Positions 39,786-48,949 of a stretch of 64,000 nt of DNA are shown piece after piece. The translations under genes were made by a program, and so were the position numbers. Within the stretch, counting starts at the first letter, position 1; every line of letters begins with the position of its first letter. Below the pieces are notes generated by a model. It was not told the origin of the DNA and ran no database searches. It worked only from the letters and a program-made list of their open reading frames with translations. Location of the stretch: the NCBI RefSeq assembly GCF_900187965.1, contig NZ_FZNL01000005.1, positions 186,001-250,000 of the forward strand, given 5' to 3'. This DNA comes from Flavobacterium sp. ov086 (lineage in GTDB: Bacteria; Bacteroidota; Bacteroidia; Flavobacteriales; Flavobacteriaceae).

Positions 39786-41231
39786 TTATTCAGAAATACA
39801 CTTAGCTGTTACGCTCATCAATTCATAATTAAGCGTTCCTGCTTTGTCTGTTGGAGCCTTGATTGTTGCTGTATGTTTGTCGTTTTCGGTACTTACGGTT
39901 TTTAGAATTCCGTTTTCTTTATAAGTAAAAACATAGGGCGGCGTTCCTCCTGATCCTGTAAATATAATTTCGGGGAAGGCTTCGTCTTTACATACTTCTC
40001 TTGATCCCATAATTGTGGCTGTAGGTAATGGTTTAAGAGCTATTACAGCTTTTTGATCTGTTATTTGTGTTTGGCAATTAGTAACCGGATCTTTTGCATT
40101 TACGATTTCATATATAGTTTCATCAGTAAGTATTCCGGTATATAAATTATAGTGTCCGTCAGAATTTAAAGTAATTGCGTTTGGAATTCCTGCGTTTACC
40201 GTATACTTGACTTCGGCATTTGGTGTTCCGGTAAAAACTATGTTTGTGCCATTTCCTGAACATATTGTGATTCCGTCCGAAATATTTGCCACAAGCTGCG
40301 GATTAACCGTTACGGTATTCACTCCTGATGCAGATCTGCATTTAATGTTTTCTATATTTCCAATTTCTGATACAAGCATTCTGTATTGGGTGGTTTCTGT
40401 GACATTATTAGCGATGTAGTTTTTGTTTGTTGCTCCAATAATATTCTCCCATACAGATGTAACTGTATTCTTTTTTTGCCATTGATATACCGCCGCATTC
40501 GAATAAAAATTGGCTTCAACAAGGCATTCCATTGAAACATTTTCTCCTGCGCAAACAACAGGATCTAAGTTTGAAATTTTAATATTAGGTTTAAGCGCTT
40601 CAAAAAGAATATCATCATAAGCGTTATGATTCACATAGTCCATACCACTCACAATCTCAAAAGTTAAAGAGTTGACAGAAGAGTCAGGAATTGTAAAAAT
40701 AATGGAAACTTTATCCCATGTTAGAACACGAGAAACGGGGATCAAGTTTGAAGTTTCACTAGCAATTAAGGCATTATTCTGGCTGTTACGGATGTTAAAT
40801 GTTGCTCTTGAAGCAAAGCTTCCTGCATTAGCTAAATTAGCAATCCAGACTGAAAACTCATATTTTGTATTGGTGCATAATCCCTCTACATTCTTTTTAT
40901 ATATCAAAAGTCCTTTACTATGTACATCCAGGATCATCATATAGCCATTTATGTCTCCGGGTGTATGGTCTTCTCCTGAATGGTAACCACCACCGCCAAA
41001 AGAATAAGGATTTGGCAGTAAAGTATAAGTTCCGCCACTTGTAGTGCCAATTGGAGCGTATTTTAACGTCGTAGTCCCATCGGCAGGATTTAAAGGGCTT
41101 CTTGAACTTTCTGTTGCACCTGTGCCAAATGAGATAGAAAAGATTGATTCCTGAGCCAGGCAGCTAAAAGTTGATCCACAAAATAGAGCAAAAACATATA
41201 TAAAATTTTTTGACATTTTTGTAATTATCAT
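39786..41231 (-). CDS. Secreted protein with carbohydrate-binding-like and Ig-like domains, no sorting domain
   Basis: A 481-aa protein with signal peptide (KNFIYVFALFCGSTFSCLA). Residues ~25-210 resemble the jelly-roll domain found at the start of many flavobacterial gliding-motility-associated proteins (FSISFGTGATESSRSPLN, NTKYEFSVWIANL, DDILFEAL). They are followed by two to three Ig-like segments with Cys pairs. Related proteins normally go on for more repeats and end in a type A or B sorting domain; this one stops after SVTAKCISE, so it is either truncated or exported another way. ATG 41216 is an alternative start. Confidence 0.75.
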   Translation of the reverse strand: MIITKMSKNFIYVFALFCGSTFSCLAQESIFSISFGTGATESSRSPLNPADGTTTLKYAPIGTTSGGTYTLLPNPYSFGGGGYHSGEDHTPGDINGYMMILDVHSKGLLIYKKNVEGLCTNTKYEFSVWIANLANAGSFASRATFNIRNSQNNALIASETSNLIPVSRVLTWDKVSIIFTIPDSSVNSLTFEIVSGMDYVNHNAYDDILFEALKPNIKISNLDPVVCAGENVSMECLVEANFYSNAAVYQWQKKNTVTSVWENIIGATNKNYIANNVTETTQYRMLVSEIGNIENIKCRSASGVNTVTVNPQLVANISDGITICSGNGTNIVFTGTPNAEVKYTVNAGIPNAITLNSDGHYNLYTGILTDETIYEIVNAKDPVTNCQTQITDQKAVIALKPLPTATIMGSREVCKDEAFPEIIFTGSGGTPPYVFTYKENGILKTVSTENDKHTATIKAPTDKAGTLNYELMSVTAKCISE

Positions 41232-41757
41232 AGAAAATACAGATTAAAATATGCAGTAAAATCTTTGTTTAAATAGATAAATACCGTTAAATAGCTTCAA
41301 ACTAACAACTTTAAAATTCTCTAAACTTCAGCAAAAAGGCATAATTGTAATACTATAGGGTTTAATGTTGGTATGAGTTTTTTTTTAAATTGATTTTCTA
41401 AGATGGACTTAAAATTGTTAAAAAAGATATCGAATTTTGTGTTTTTTATGACAATTTGTAAGTATTGACTTTCTTTTAAAGTAGAAATACTTGTTTGAAA
41501 AGAAAGAAAAAGCTTTCAAATATGTTTTTTGAAGCATTTTATCTGTTTTATGTTGCACTTTATCGATTTTATTTGTAACATTGATAAGGTTAAACAAAAT
41601 ATATTTTTTGATACAGAAAAACCTATATTTTTAATTCCTAAATTGTTAAAATATGAGAATTGGCGCTGTTTTTCGACTTTAGTACTTCAATTAGTAAATG
41701 ATTGTGTTAACAAGTGTTTATCTTTTTTTATTCCCTCACTAAGAAAATAATCAGTTT
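41232..41757. other. AT-rich spacer without a gene
   Basis: The 526 bp upstream of the thioredoxin-fold gene contain no convincing gene. A 73-codon frame at 41529-41750 opens with a non-ATG codon and reads like translated spacer. No repeat or strong hairpin is seen. Confidence 0.5.
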
Positions 41758-42354
41758 ATGAAGAAAAAAATACTTTTAGTCCTATGGTTTTCATTATTAC
41801 TTGTTGCAATTTGTGCTTTGTTTTGGCAAAATGAGTTTAAATATAGTTTACCAACTCCAATCCCTAAAGGTTATCAGGAGATAGCCATGGGAAGTAAAAT
41901 CGATTTAAAGTGCTGTCTTGCTGATCACAGACCGGTTTTTATTCATTTTTTTAATCCTGATTGTCCGTGTTCCCGCTTTAATATACCTCATGTAAGCGAA
42001 TTAATTAAGAAATATGGTGACAGGATTAATTTCAAAATTGTGGTTCTAAACAAGCAGAAGAGCTTTACAATCGAAGAAATCCAGAAAAAATTCGACGCCA
42101 ATATTCCAGTATATTTCGATGAAGGAATGGCAAAAAACTGTGGTGTTTTTTCGACTCCGCAAGCAGTTCTTCTTGACGATTCTCAAAATTTATATTACCG
42201 CGGAAACTACAATAAAACCAGATACTGTACCAATGCTGACAGTAACTATGCCCAGCAGGCAATTGAATCTCTGCTGAAACAAAATCATGCCCCCTCATTT
42301 GATGCTTTAGCTCTGAGAGCTTACGGATGTTCGTTACCAAAATGCACTAAATAA
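41758..42354 (+). CDS. Membrane-anchored thioredoxin-fold protein with CPCS motif
   Basis: A 198-aa protein with one N-terminal membrane helix (ILLVLWFSLLLVAICALFW) and a periplasmic thioredoxin-like domain. The active-site position reads PVFIHFFNPDCPCSRFN, that is CPCS rather than CxxC: the first and third residues are Cys, so it is not a classical disulfide exchanger. The cis-Pro region STPQAVLL is intact. More cysteines lie near LKCCLAD and at the C-terminus (YGCSLPKC). It precedes the membrane sensor gene by 30 bp, so the two are probably co-transcribed. Confidence 0.8.
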   Translation: MKKKILLVLWFSLLLVAICALFWQNEFKYSLPTPIPKGYQEIAMGSKIDLKCCLADHRPVFIHFFNPDCPCSRFNIPHVSELIKKYGDRINFKIVVLNKQKSFTIEEIQKKFDANIPVYFDEGMAKNCGVFSTPQAVLLDDSQNLYYRGNYNKTRYCTNADSNYAQQAIESLLKQNHAPSFDALALRAYGCSLPKCTK

Positions 42355-42383
42355 ATCTATCCCTAACCTAATTAACTAAATTT

Positions 42384-43238
42384 ATGAAAACAAAAGCCAG
42401 TTTGAATGAACAAGACTATCTGTACAATTTTATGTCTACAATGACACAAAAATCAGATACAATTATCAATTATGTTCTTGCCGCTTATTTCCTCTTTGGA
42501 ATTGCCCTTGCCTTTAAATACGATACTTTTGAAATAGGAGTAGGCGTTGGTACCTTAAACTTATTGCTATATTATTCGGCAAAGTTTTTTGTCAAGAATT
42601 CGACATTGTATCAATATGTATTGTCGATAGTTTTAGCAATATTCATGGCACAATATATTTATCAGATGCACGGTTTGTTTGAGATGCATTTTACGGTTTT
42701 CATTGCAAGCACCATTTTAATTATCTACCAAAACTGGAAACTGCAAATTCCGCTGACCTTATTGGTTGTATTGCATCACGGGCTTTTAGCATACATGCAA
42801 AACTTTGTTTTTAGCGATCCAAAAGGTTTACAGCTGTATTTTTCACAGGTTAATTTTGATCTTGAAACGTTTGTAATACATGTTGTTTTGGCGGCAGTTG
42901 TATTTTTTATGAACGGATACTGGGCATATTATTTTAAGAAACACAGTCAGAATCATATTTCTAAAATTTCTGATGAATACGAATTAGAGAATATCAAATT
43001 GGCATCTGCAAAATACAGTTCACTAAGTGCTACAAAAGATTATAATGACTTTATTCACAGAACAACTCTGGATCTTAAATTGCCAGTAAACTCAGTTTTA
43101 AAACTTATTGATGTTTCAAAAGGACATACAGACAATGATAAATTGCTGAGTTACTTAGAAATGATGAGAGAAAGCGCTAAAAAGATTGACGATTTAGTGA
43201 ATGATATCCATGTTAAGTCCACAAATAGTAGAAGATAA
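42384..43238 (+). CDS. Membrane sensor protein resembling an MCP/GGDEF input module, with DHp-like tail
   Basis: A 284-aa protein. Residues ~25-190 form about six membrane helices with the stretch YQMHGLFEMHFTVFIASTILIIYQNW, which I know from the N-terminal membrane domains of some chemoreceptors and diguanylate cyclases. Residues ~200-280 are a helical hairpin resembling a HisKA dimerisation domain (DFIHRTTLDLKLPVNSVLKLID), but the phospho-acceptor is unclear and there is no ATPase domain. It may thus be a receptor that signals to a partner. It stands before a broken small gene and an Aer-like PAS protein. Confidence 0.7.
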   Translation: MKTKASLNEQDYLYNFMSTMTQKSDTIINYVLAAYFLFGIALAFKYDTFEIGVGVGTLNLLLYYSAKFFVKNSTLYQYVLSIVLAIFMAQYIYQMHGLFEMHFTVFIASTILIIYQNWKLQIPLTLLVVLHHGLLAYMQNFVFSDPKGLQLYFSQVNFDLETFVIHVVLAAVVFFMNGYWAYYFKKHSQNHISKISDEYELENIKLASAKYSSLSATKDYNDFIHRTTLDLKLPVNSVLKLIDVSKGHTDNDKLLSYLEMMRESAKKIDDLVNDIHVKSTNSRR

Positions 43239-43296
43239 TTTTTAATAGAAATCAATTTTCAAATCGATTATTAATTATTAAATCTATACTTATTTT

Positions 43297-43638
43297 ATGT
43301 TCAAGTATGATTTTGAATCAGTCAGTCCGATGCGGATTGCCTTGAAAAAATCATTTGATGTTTTTTGAAAGATAATGTGACTTTCAATTCATTCGAAAAA
43401 ATTGGAGCCCAAACCGAATTAGGTCAAGAAGTTGCCAGAATTAAAAATGAATATGGTAAAAATCTAAACGTTCAGAATTTAGATTTTCAGTATAAAAAAC
43501 TAATTCAGGATTACAAGCGATATTCATCATTTGAAATTGATACAGGATACCTTGCCTCAGTGGCTGGAAATTGAACTGGAGAGTGTCTTTCAGAAAATAA
43601 AAAACATATTAATAACTCTGGAATTAGAACTTAATTAG
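43297..43638 (+). pseudogene. Small hypothetical gene with two compensating frameshifts
   Basis: From ATG 43297 the frame reads MFKYDFESVSPMRIALKKSF and stops at 43368. One frame over, starting inside a six-T run, it continues as KDNVTFNSFEKIGAQTELGQ to about 43550. Then the first frame resumes with LPQWLEIELESVFQKIKN and ends at TAG 43638. Joined, this gives a coherent ~115-aa polar protein ending in ELELN. One missing T near 43365 and one extra base near 43551 would explain the break. It may be a decayed gene, sequencing errors or recoding. The family is not recognised. Confidence 0.6.
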
Positions 43639-43710
43639 AGTACTATTTTAAGAGAATTCAACTTTATACGCAGAAATGTAACTGTATATTAATTTTAAAG
43701 ATAAAAAATT

Positions 43711-44316
43711 ATGGATGCCAGAATTAACCGTCCAACGCCATCTGATAGAGAAGTAGATTGGAATAAGAATAAAGTATTGCTCAGTAAAACAGATACAAAG
43801 GGGACAATTCTATACGCCAATGAAGATTTTATAGATGTATCCGGATACGATGAGTTTGAGCTGATTGGACAGCCTCATAACATTATACGTCATCCTGATA
43901 TGCCAAAAGTAATTTTTAAATTCTTGTGGGATAGTATTAAATCAAACCGGAATATTCATGCGATTATCAAGAATATGTCTAAAACCGGCCGATATTATTG
44001 GGTTGTAACCGATTTTAAAATTATAGCTGATGGTGATGGCGAAATTGTAGGATACTTTGGAACCAGAAAATCAGTTCCGGAAGAAGTTGTAACAAAGTTT
44101 ATAGAACCTTTGTATAAAAAACTTGTGCATATCGAAGAAGCAAGCGGACTCCATGCTTCTGAGGAATACCTTATTGGTTTCTTAGAAGAGCGCAAGAAAA
44201 GCTATATGGAGTATATTGATAATATTATTGCAACAAAAAAAGATGATAAAAACAAAATAAGTAAAGGTTTGTTTAGTGGTCTTTTTGAAAAGAAAGAACC
44301 TCCTAAAAAGAAGTAA
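43711..44316 (+). CDS. Aer-like PAS-domain protein without a signalling domain
   Basis: A 201-aa cytoplasmic protein. Residues ~20-130 form a PAS domain very like that of the aerotaxis receptor Aer: LSKTDTKGTILYANEDFIDV, SGYDEFELIGQPHNIIRHPDMPK and TGRYYWVVTDFKI. In Aer this pocket binds FAD and senses redox state or oxygen. Here it is followed only by a helical tail and a Lys-rich end (EKKEPPKKK). There is no HAMP or methyl-accepting domain, which fits a bacterium that lacks classical flagellar chemotaxis. Its output partner is unknown; the membrane protein two genes upstream is a candidate. Confidence 0.85.
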   Translation: MDARINRPTPSDREVDWNKNKVLLSKTDTKGTILYANEDFIDVSGYDEFELIGQPHNIIRHPDMPKVIFKFLWDSIKSNRNIHAIIKNMSKTGRYYWVVTDFKIIADGDGEIVGYFGTRKSVPEEVVTKFIEPLYKKLVHIEEASGLHASEEYLIGFLEERKKSYMEYIDNIIATKKDDKNKISKGLFSGLFEKKEPPKKK

Positions 44317-44625
44317 AAACAATCAATTATATATGCTTCATTGGATCAGGTAAAATATTCAAAAAAACAAAATTTGTCCCCCAACAAATCTGAAATCACC
44401 CTTAGAAATGGTAATTGAATATTTAGAATTTAAACATAAATTTGAGTTTGATGCAATGAAGTATATTTTTTTCTGAAATTTCAATTTTGAAATTCCAAAT
44501 ACAATCCTGAGGATTTCAGGATAAAATCCAATTTTGAAATTGCTTCGTCTGTTCGCTAACGCTCGGGTCCAAATTCCAAGCTCAGAGTCTAAAAACTTAG
44601 AACCTCAGAACCTCAGAACCTTTCT
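44317..44625. other. Repeat-containing spacer downstream of recG
   Basis: This convergent spacer has no gene. CAATTTTGAAATTCC-type words recur at ~44480 and ~44530. A 28-bp element at 44541-44568 matches the insert of dispersed repeat copy 1 in reverse. AGAACCTC is repeated three times in tandem at ~44600-44623. Confidence 0.6.
44541..44568 (-). repeat. 28-bp mini-element also nested in dispersed repeat copy 1
   Basis: TGCTTCGTCTGTTCGCTAAC followed by GCTCGGGT matches the reverse complement of 811-838 at 24 of 28 positions. At 811 it interrupts the larger repeat; here it stands alone among other words. Presence inside one copy but not the other shows that it inserts or is lost as a unit. Confidence 0.65.
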
Positions 44626-46734
44626 CTAACTAATATAATTCCAGATATTTTTCTTCTTGGTCAACTCAATAAATACAGCTTTTAAGACTGCGTGTTCAGG
44701 TTTTTGTAATGGACCATCTTCTTTAAGGATTTTCAGTGCATAATTTCGGGCGAGACCCAAAATATCACGATCACGTACAATATCAGCAATTTGAAGATTT
44801 AAAACACCACTTTGCTGTGTTCCCATTAAATCCCCCGGACCACGAAGTTTAAGATCAACTTCGGCGATTTCGAAGCCGTCATTGGTTTGTACCATAGTTT
44901 GCATTCGAGTTTTACTGTCATCACTTAATTTATGGCTCGTCATTAAAATACAATAACTTTGCTCAGCACCACGACCAACACGACCACGCAATTGGTGAAG
45001 CTGAGATAAACCAAAACGCTCAGCACTTTCTATAATCATTACACTCGCATTAGGCACATTTACACCAACTTCAATAACCGTTGTCGCCACCATAATATTG
45101 GTTTTGCCTTCAGAAAAATGTTTCATTTCGGCATCTTTATCAGCTGGTTTCATTTTTCCGTGCAAGATAGAAATCGAATATTGAGGCAACGGAAAATCAC
45201 GGGAAATACTTTCGTAACCGTCCATTAAATCTTTAAAATCCATTTTCTCAGATTCCTGAATTAACGGATAAACGATATAAATTTGTCTTCCAAGTGCAAT
45301 CTCATCCCTCAGAAACTTCCAAACCTTCAAACGATTACTATCAAAACGATGTACGGTTTGAATAGGTTTTCTGCCGGGAGGCAATTCATCAATTACTGAA
45401 ATATCCAAATCTCCATACAAACTCATTGCTAAAGTTCGCGGAATAGGAGTAGCCGTCATTACTAAAACATGTGGAGGAATTTCGTTTTTCTTCCACAATT
45501 TAGAACGTTGTTCTACCCCAAATCTGTGTTGCTCGTCAATTACAGCCAGACCTAGATTTTGAAATTTCACTTTATCTTCCAATAAAGCATGCGTTCCAAT
45601 TAATATATGTAAGCTTCCGTTTTCGAGTTCTTCATGAATGATCTTTCGAGCAGCAGTTTTAGTCGAACCGGTAAGTATTTTAATGTTTAGATTTAATGTT
45701 TCTGCTAATTCAGATAAACCAATAAAATGCTGATTTGCCAGAATTTCGGTTGGAGCCATCAAACAAGCCTGAAAGCCGTTATCAATTGCCAAAAGCATGC
45801 TCATAAATGCCACAATAGTTTTTCCAGAACCAACATCACCTTGCAGTAAACGGTTCATTTGAGCATTGCTTCCCATGTCTGAACGAATTTCTTTGATTAC
45901 CCTTTTTTGAGCATTGGTAAGTTGAAATGGTAAATGATTTTGATAAAAATCATTAAATAGTTCCCCCACTTTTGTAAAAGGATGTCCTTTTATTTTATGT
46001 TTCCGAATCAGGTTTTTGGTAATTAATTGCAGTTGAATAAAGAATAATTCTTCAAATTTTAACCGGAATTGGGCTTTCGCCAAAACTTCACTGCTTTTAG
46101 GAAAATGGATATTGAATAAAGCCGCTCTTTTCGAGATTAATTTTAATTCTTCAATCAGATAAGAAGGAAAAGTTTCTGCGAATAAAGCCTGAGTTTCGAT
46201 AAATAATTGCTCCATCATTTTATTAATCGTCCTATTTGAAATTCCCCTGTTTGCCAGGGTTTCGGTCGAAGGATAAACAGGCTGCATGGCTGAACGAAGA
46301 CTTTTTTCGTGTTCCGTCAATAATTCAATTTCCGGATGTGCCATGCTAAATTGACTTCCGTAAAGAGAACATTTTCCAAAAATCACACAAACTTCATTTA
46401 GTTTCAAACTTTCACGAATCCATTTATGACCCTGAAACCAGTTAAGATCCATTTGTCCCGTATCATCCACGAAAGTGGCAACGAGACGTTTTTTGTTTTT
46501 GGCAAATTCAACCGTTTTTATATTGATTATTTTTCCAATAATCTGAACTTCAGAGCCTATATTCTGAAGTTCGTTAATCTTATAATAACGAGTTCTGTCG
46601 ATATATCTATTCGGAAAAAAATTAACCAAATCCCTATATTTATGAATTCCCAATTCCTTACGAAGCAATTGACCACGATTTGGGCCAACACCTTTTAGGT
46701 ATTCAATTGGAGTTTCAAGGAGGTTATTAGACAT
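44626..46734 (-). CDS. recG: ATP-dependent DNA helicase RecG
   Basis: A 702-aa helicase that remodels stalled replication forks and branched DNA. It has an N-terminal wedge/OB-fold domain (IGKIINIKTVEFAKNKKRLV), helicase motif I in LLQGDVGSGKTIVA, motif II as DEQH (VIDEQHRFGVEQR), motif III MTATPIPRTLA, motif VI QLRGRVGRG, and the RecG C-terminal region. Length is normal. It is transcribed alone. Confidence 0.97.
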   Translation of the reverse strand: MSNNLLETPIEYLKGVGPNRGQLLRKELGIHKYRDLVNFFPNRYIDRTRYYKINELQNIGSEVQIIGKIINIKTVEFAKNKKRLVATFVDDTGQMDLNWFQGHKWIRESLKLNEVCVIFGKCSLYGSQFSMAHPEIELLTEHEKSLRSAMQPVYPSTETLANRGISNRTINKMMEQLFIETQALFAETFPSYLIEELKLISKRAALFNIHFPKSSEVLAKAQFRLKFEELFFIQLQLITKNLIRKHKIKGHPFTKVGELFNDFYQNHLPFQLTNAQKRVIKEIRSDMGSNAQMNRLLQGDVGSGKTIVAFMSMLLAIDNGFQACLMAPTEILANQHFIGLSELAETLNLNIKILTGSTKTAARKIIHEELENGSLHILIGTHALLEDKVKFQNLGLAVIDEQHRFGVEQRSKLWKKNEIPPHVLVMTATPIPRTLAMSLYGDLDISVIDELPPGRKPIQTVHRFDSNRLKVWKFLRDEIALGRQIYIVYPLIQESEKMDFKDLMDGYESISRDFPLPQYSISILHGKMKPADKDAEMKHFSEGKTNIMVATTVIEVGVNVPNASVMIIESAERFGLSQLHQLRGRVGRGAEQSYCILMTSHKLSDDSKTRMQTMVQTNDGFEIAEVDLKLRGPGDLMGTQQSGVLNLQIADIVRDRDILGLARNYALKILKEDGPLQKPEHAVLKAVFIELTKKKNIWNYIS

Positions 46735-46759
46735 TTTTTTTGACTTCTTAGTTTTTTAG

Positions 46760-46840
46760 ACTGGCTTAGATTTTTAGATTTTAGAAAATAGAGTATAGAC
46801 AAAAATCTATTTTCTTTTTTCTAAACTCTATTCTCTTTTC
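46760..46840. repeat. Inverted TTAGATTTTAGA word spacer upstream of recG
   Basis: AGAAAATAGAGTATAGA (46783-46799) is nearly the reverse complement of TCTAAACTCTATTCTCT (46820-46836), at 15 of 17 positions. It is preceded by TTAGATTTTTAGATTTTAGA words like those at 38290-38365. It lies between the divergent recG and DUF1697 genes. Confidence 0.5.
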
Positions 46841-46933
46841 GGAAAAGCGAAGATAGATTTTAATTAGGAATTTTGAAAATCAGAGAATTTAAAGTATAGA
46901 AAATAATATCTTTGAAGAATAAAATAACAAGAA

Positions 46934-47479
46934 ATGACAACACATTTAGCACTTTTAAGAGGAATCAACGTTTCAGGACATAATATGATGAAAATGGAAG
47001 CTTTGAAAACAATGTTGGAAAATATTGGTTTTAAAAATGTACGAACCTATCTTCAAACCGGAAATGTTTTTGTGGATACTGAAGAGGAGAGTGCTTCAAA
47101 AGTTGGTTTTATGATTAAACAGGAAATCTTTAAAGTTTTTGGTCATGAAGTTCCAACCATTGTCATTACTAAAGAAGATTTGGAATTGTGTTTTAAAAAC
47201 AGTCCGTTTTTGAAAGAAAAAGAAATTGATACCAAAAAATTATATGTCGCTTTTGTATCGATTGCTTTAAAAAGCGAAAATATCAACGATCTAAAAATAA
47301 GCCAGTTTAAACCCGATGAAGCGAGCATTGATGGTAATCGAATTTTTATTAAATATGATGTAGGCGCAGGAAAAACAAGATTTGACCAAAAATATATCGA
47401 GAAAAAACTAAACGTAACAGCGACAATAAGGAACTGGAATACGGTTACTAATTTGCTTAACATGTATGCTGAAAATTAG
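46934..47479 (+). CDS. DUF1697-family protein
   Basis: A 181-aa soluble protein recognised by MTTHLALLRGINVSGHNMMKM at the start and NVRTYLQTGNVFVDT, the DUF1697 signature. The family's biochemical role is not known. It is divergent from recG, with its own short upstream region, and convergent with the gene at 47572. Confidence 0.88.
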   Translation: MTTHLALLRGINVSGHNMMKMEALKTMLENIGFKNVRTYLQTGNVFVDTEEESASKVGFMIKQEIFKVFGHEVPTIVITKEDLELCFKNSPFLKEKEIDTKKLYVAFVSIALKSENINDLKISQFKPDEASIDGNRIFIKYDVGAGKTRFDQKYIEKKLNVTATIRNWNTVTNLLNMYAEN

Positions 47480-47571
47480 AAAATGCGTCAATTAGAAAAT
47501 GAGATAACGCTCATGACATTAACTGCAATTTTTAATTATTAACAACAAAATCATTATCTAATTTTCAAATT

Positions 47572-48078
47572 CTACTCTCTAATCCATTTTAGCATTGAGG
47601 GAAATGCTGCTTTGTTTTCTTTTAAGGCGCGTTCTTTTCCTAAACAAAGTCCGACCCATTCAAGAAAAGGAAGACCAATATAAACTTCATTCTTAAAATT
47701 CGAAACCAACCAATCTGATCCATTTTTATAACCATCGGGATGAAAAACAAATTCAGGTTCTAATTGTAAATATTTCGCTGCTGCAAACGACCAAAGAATT
47801 GCCCCCATTTCTTCACCATCAGAAGGCCAGGAAGCTGACATTTCACTCGTACCAACTATATTTCTTTCTGCGGAAGTTGTAACGGCTAAATGTCCTGCTT
47901 CATGCAAAATATCACCCGGATATAATAGCTTTTTATAGTCAATATAAATACAATTTGGACCTAAACTTAATCCGGGAAGAAAAGTTTCGTCCAGTTCTTT
48001 TTCAATCACATTAATTCCAATTTGATTGAGAAATGATAAGACTTTTTTGAGTTCCAAACTGTTCTCTTTTATTAACAT
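47572..48078 (-). CDS. Hypothetical protein with an HExxH zinc-peptidase-like motif
   Basis: A 168-aa soluble protein. I do not know the family name, but LYPGDILHEAGHLAVTTSAER contains HEAGH, an HExxH motif as in gluzincin or minigluzincin peptidases. A third ligand could come from the EE in SDGEEMGAILW. There is no signal peptide, so any activity would be cytoplasmic. It lies 37 bp downstream of the Dph6-like gene on the same strand and may share its transcript. Peptidase function is inferred from the motif only. Confidence 0.65.
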   Translation of the reverse strand: MLIKENSLELKKVLSFLNQIGINVIEKELDETFLPGLSLGPNCIYIDYKKLLYPGDILHEAGHLAVTTSAERNIVGTSEMSASWPSDGEEMGAILWSFAAAKYLQLEPEFVFHPDGYKNGSDWLVSNFKNEVYIGLPFLEWVGLCLGKERALKENKAAFPSMLKWIRE

Positions 48079-48115
48079 AAAAACAAAATATTATTCTAAG
48101 TTACTTAATTGAAGT

Positions 48116-48853
48116 TTAAATCAAATCGCAATACCAGAAACCAAAATCAAAAGCATCACTTGAATTGGTGTCGCAAGCTATATTTGAAGAATCTTCGGTT
48201 TTTGGTTTTTCATATTTTCGATAAACGATCTCTCCAATTTCAAAATGTATTGGTTCTGAAAAAATTGGTCCATCAAAAGTAAAGGTATGAAATTCACCAT
48301 TTTCGCCGCAAACATCTACATTATCAGGTAAATCATTGATAAAATCCTGATCAATTATACGTCCAACAAAACTTTTGTCTAAATATCGTTCATTTACACA
48401 AACCACAATAGTCTTAAATCCTGTCGCAATAAATTCCTGTATTAAATCCTGAGTTGGAATTTTCCAGATCGGAAAAATGCCTTCAAACCCTATTTTGGCT
48501 AGTTGATCTTCACGGTATTTTCGTAAATCTTCCAGGAATATATCTCCAAAAACCGAATGTGTAATGCCTTGTTCTTTTAATTCGGTTAAGGTTTTGGTCA
48601 TGACATTTTCGTAAACCTCCATCGTTGGCATTTCCGGAATTTCTAGAATTTTAAGAGGCAAACCAATGCTTTTTGCCTGTGCTTTAAGTAATTCAACACG
48701 AACACCATGCATCGAAATACGCTGAAACTGCTGGTTAACACTTGTTAGTAGGCATTCGATTTTAAAATCAGGGTTTTGTAAAATTTTATGTAAAGCAAGT
48801 GCAGAATCTTTTCCGCTGCTCCAGTTAAATAAGGCTTTTTTGGGTGCTGACAC
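48116..48853 (-). CDS. Dph6-family ATP-binding protein (diphthine-ammonia ligase-like)
   Basis: A 245-aa ATP pyrophosphatase of the adenine nucleotide alpha-hydrolase superfamily. The PP-loop is ALFNWSSGKDSALALHKIL near the start, followed by the Dph6-type stretches ITHSVFGDIFLEDLRKYRE and DVCGENGEFHTFTFDGP. In eukaryotes and archaea Dph6 amidates diphthine on EF-2; bacteria lack diphthamide, so the bacterial substrate is unknown. The start codon is GTG at 48853. It is divergent from the M1 peptidase gene. Confidence 0.88.
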   Translation of the reverse strand: MSAPKKALFNWSSGKDSALALHKILQNPDFKIECLLTSVNQQFQRISMHGVRVELLKAQAKSIGLPLKILEIPEMPTMEVYENVMTKTLTELKEQGITHSVFGDIFLEDLRKYREDQLAKIGFEGIFPIWKIPTQDLIQEFIATGFKTIVVCVNERYLDKSFVGRIIDQDFINDLPDNVDVCGENGEFHTFTFDGPIFSEPIHFEIGEIVYRKYEKPKTEDSSNIACDTNSSDAFDFGFWYCDLI

Positions 48854-48915
48854 GATAATATAATTTTCTGATGGTAAACTTACAAATTTCGTTCGATTTG
48901 TTGACGAAACCTTTG

Positions 48916-48923
48916 TAACTTTG
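48916..48923 (+). promoter_or_regulatory. -7 promoter element for the M1 peptidase gene
   Basis: TAACTTTG is a perfect TAnnTTTG match 26 bp before ATG 48950, with TTTG at 48897-48900 as a possible -33 element. It makes the TTG at 48929 an unlikely start codon. Confidence 0.5.
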
Positions 48924-48949
48924 GATCTTTGCCCTCAAATTTATTCTTA

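Noticed and set aside
41529..41750. 73-aa frame upstream of the thioredoxin-fold gene
   Set aside because: Non-ATG start, Cys/Phe/Leu-rich composition typical of translated AT-rich spacer, no motif.
43365..43574. 69-aa frame as an independent gene
   Set aside because: It starts with TTG inside a T-run and fits as the middle of a longer protein whose ends lie in the other frame (43297-43638).
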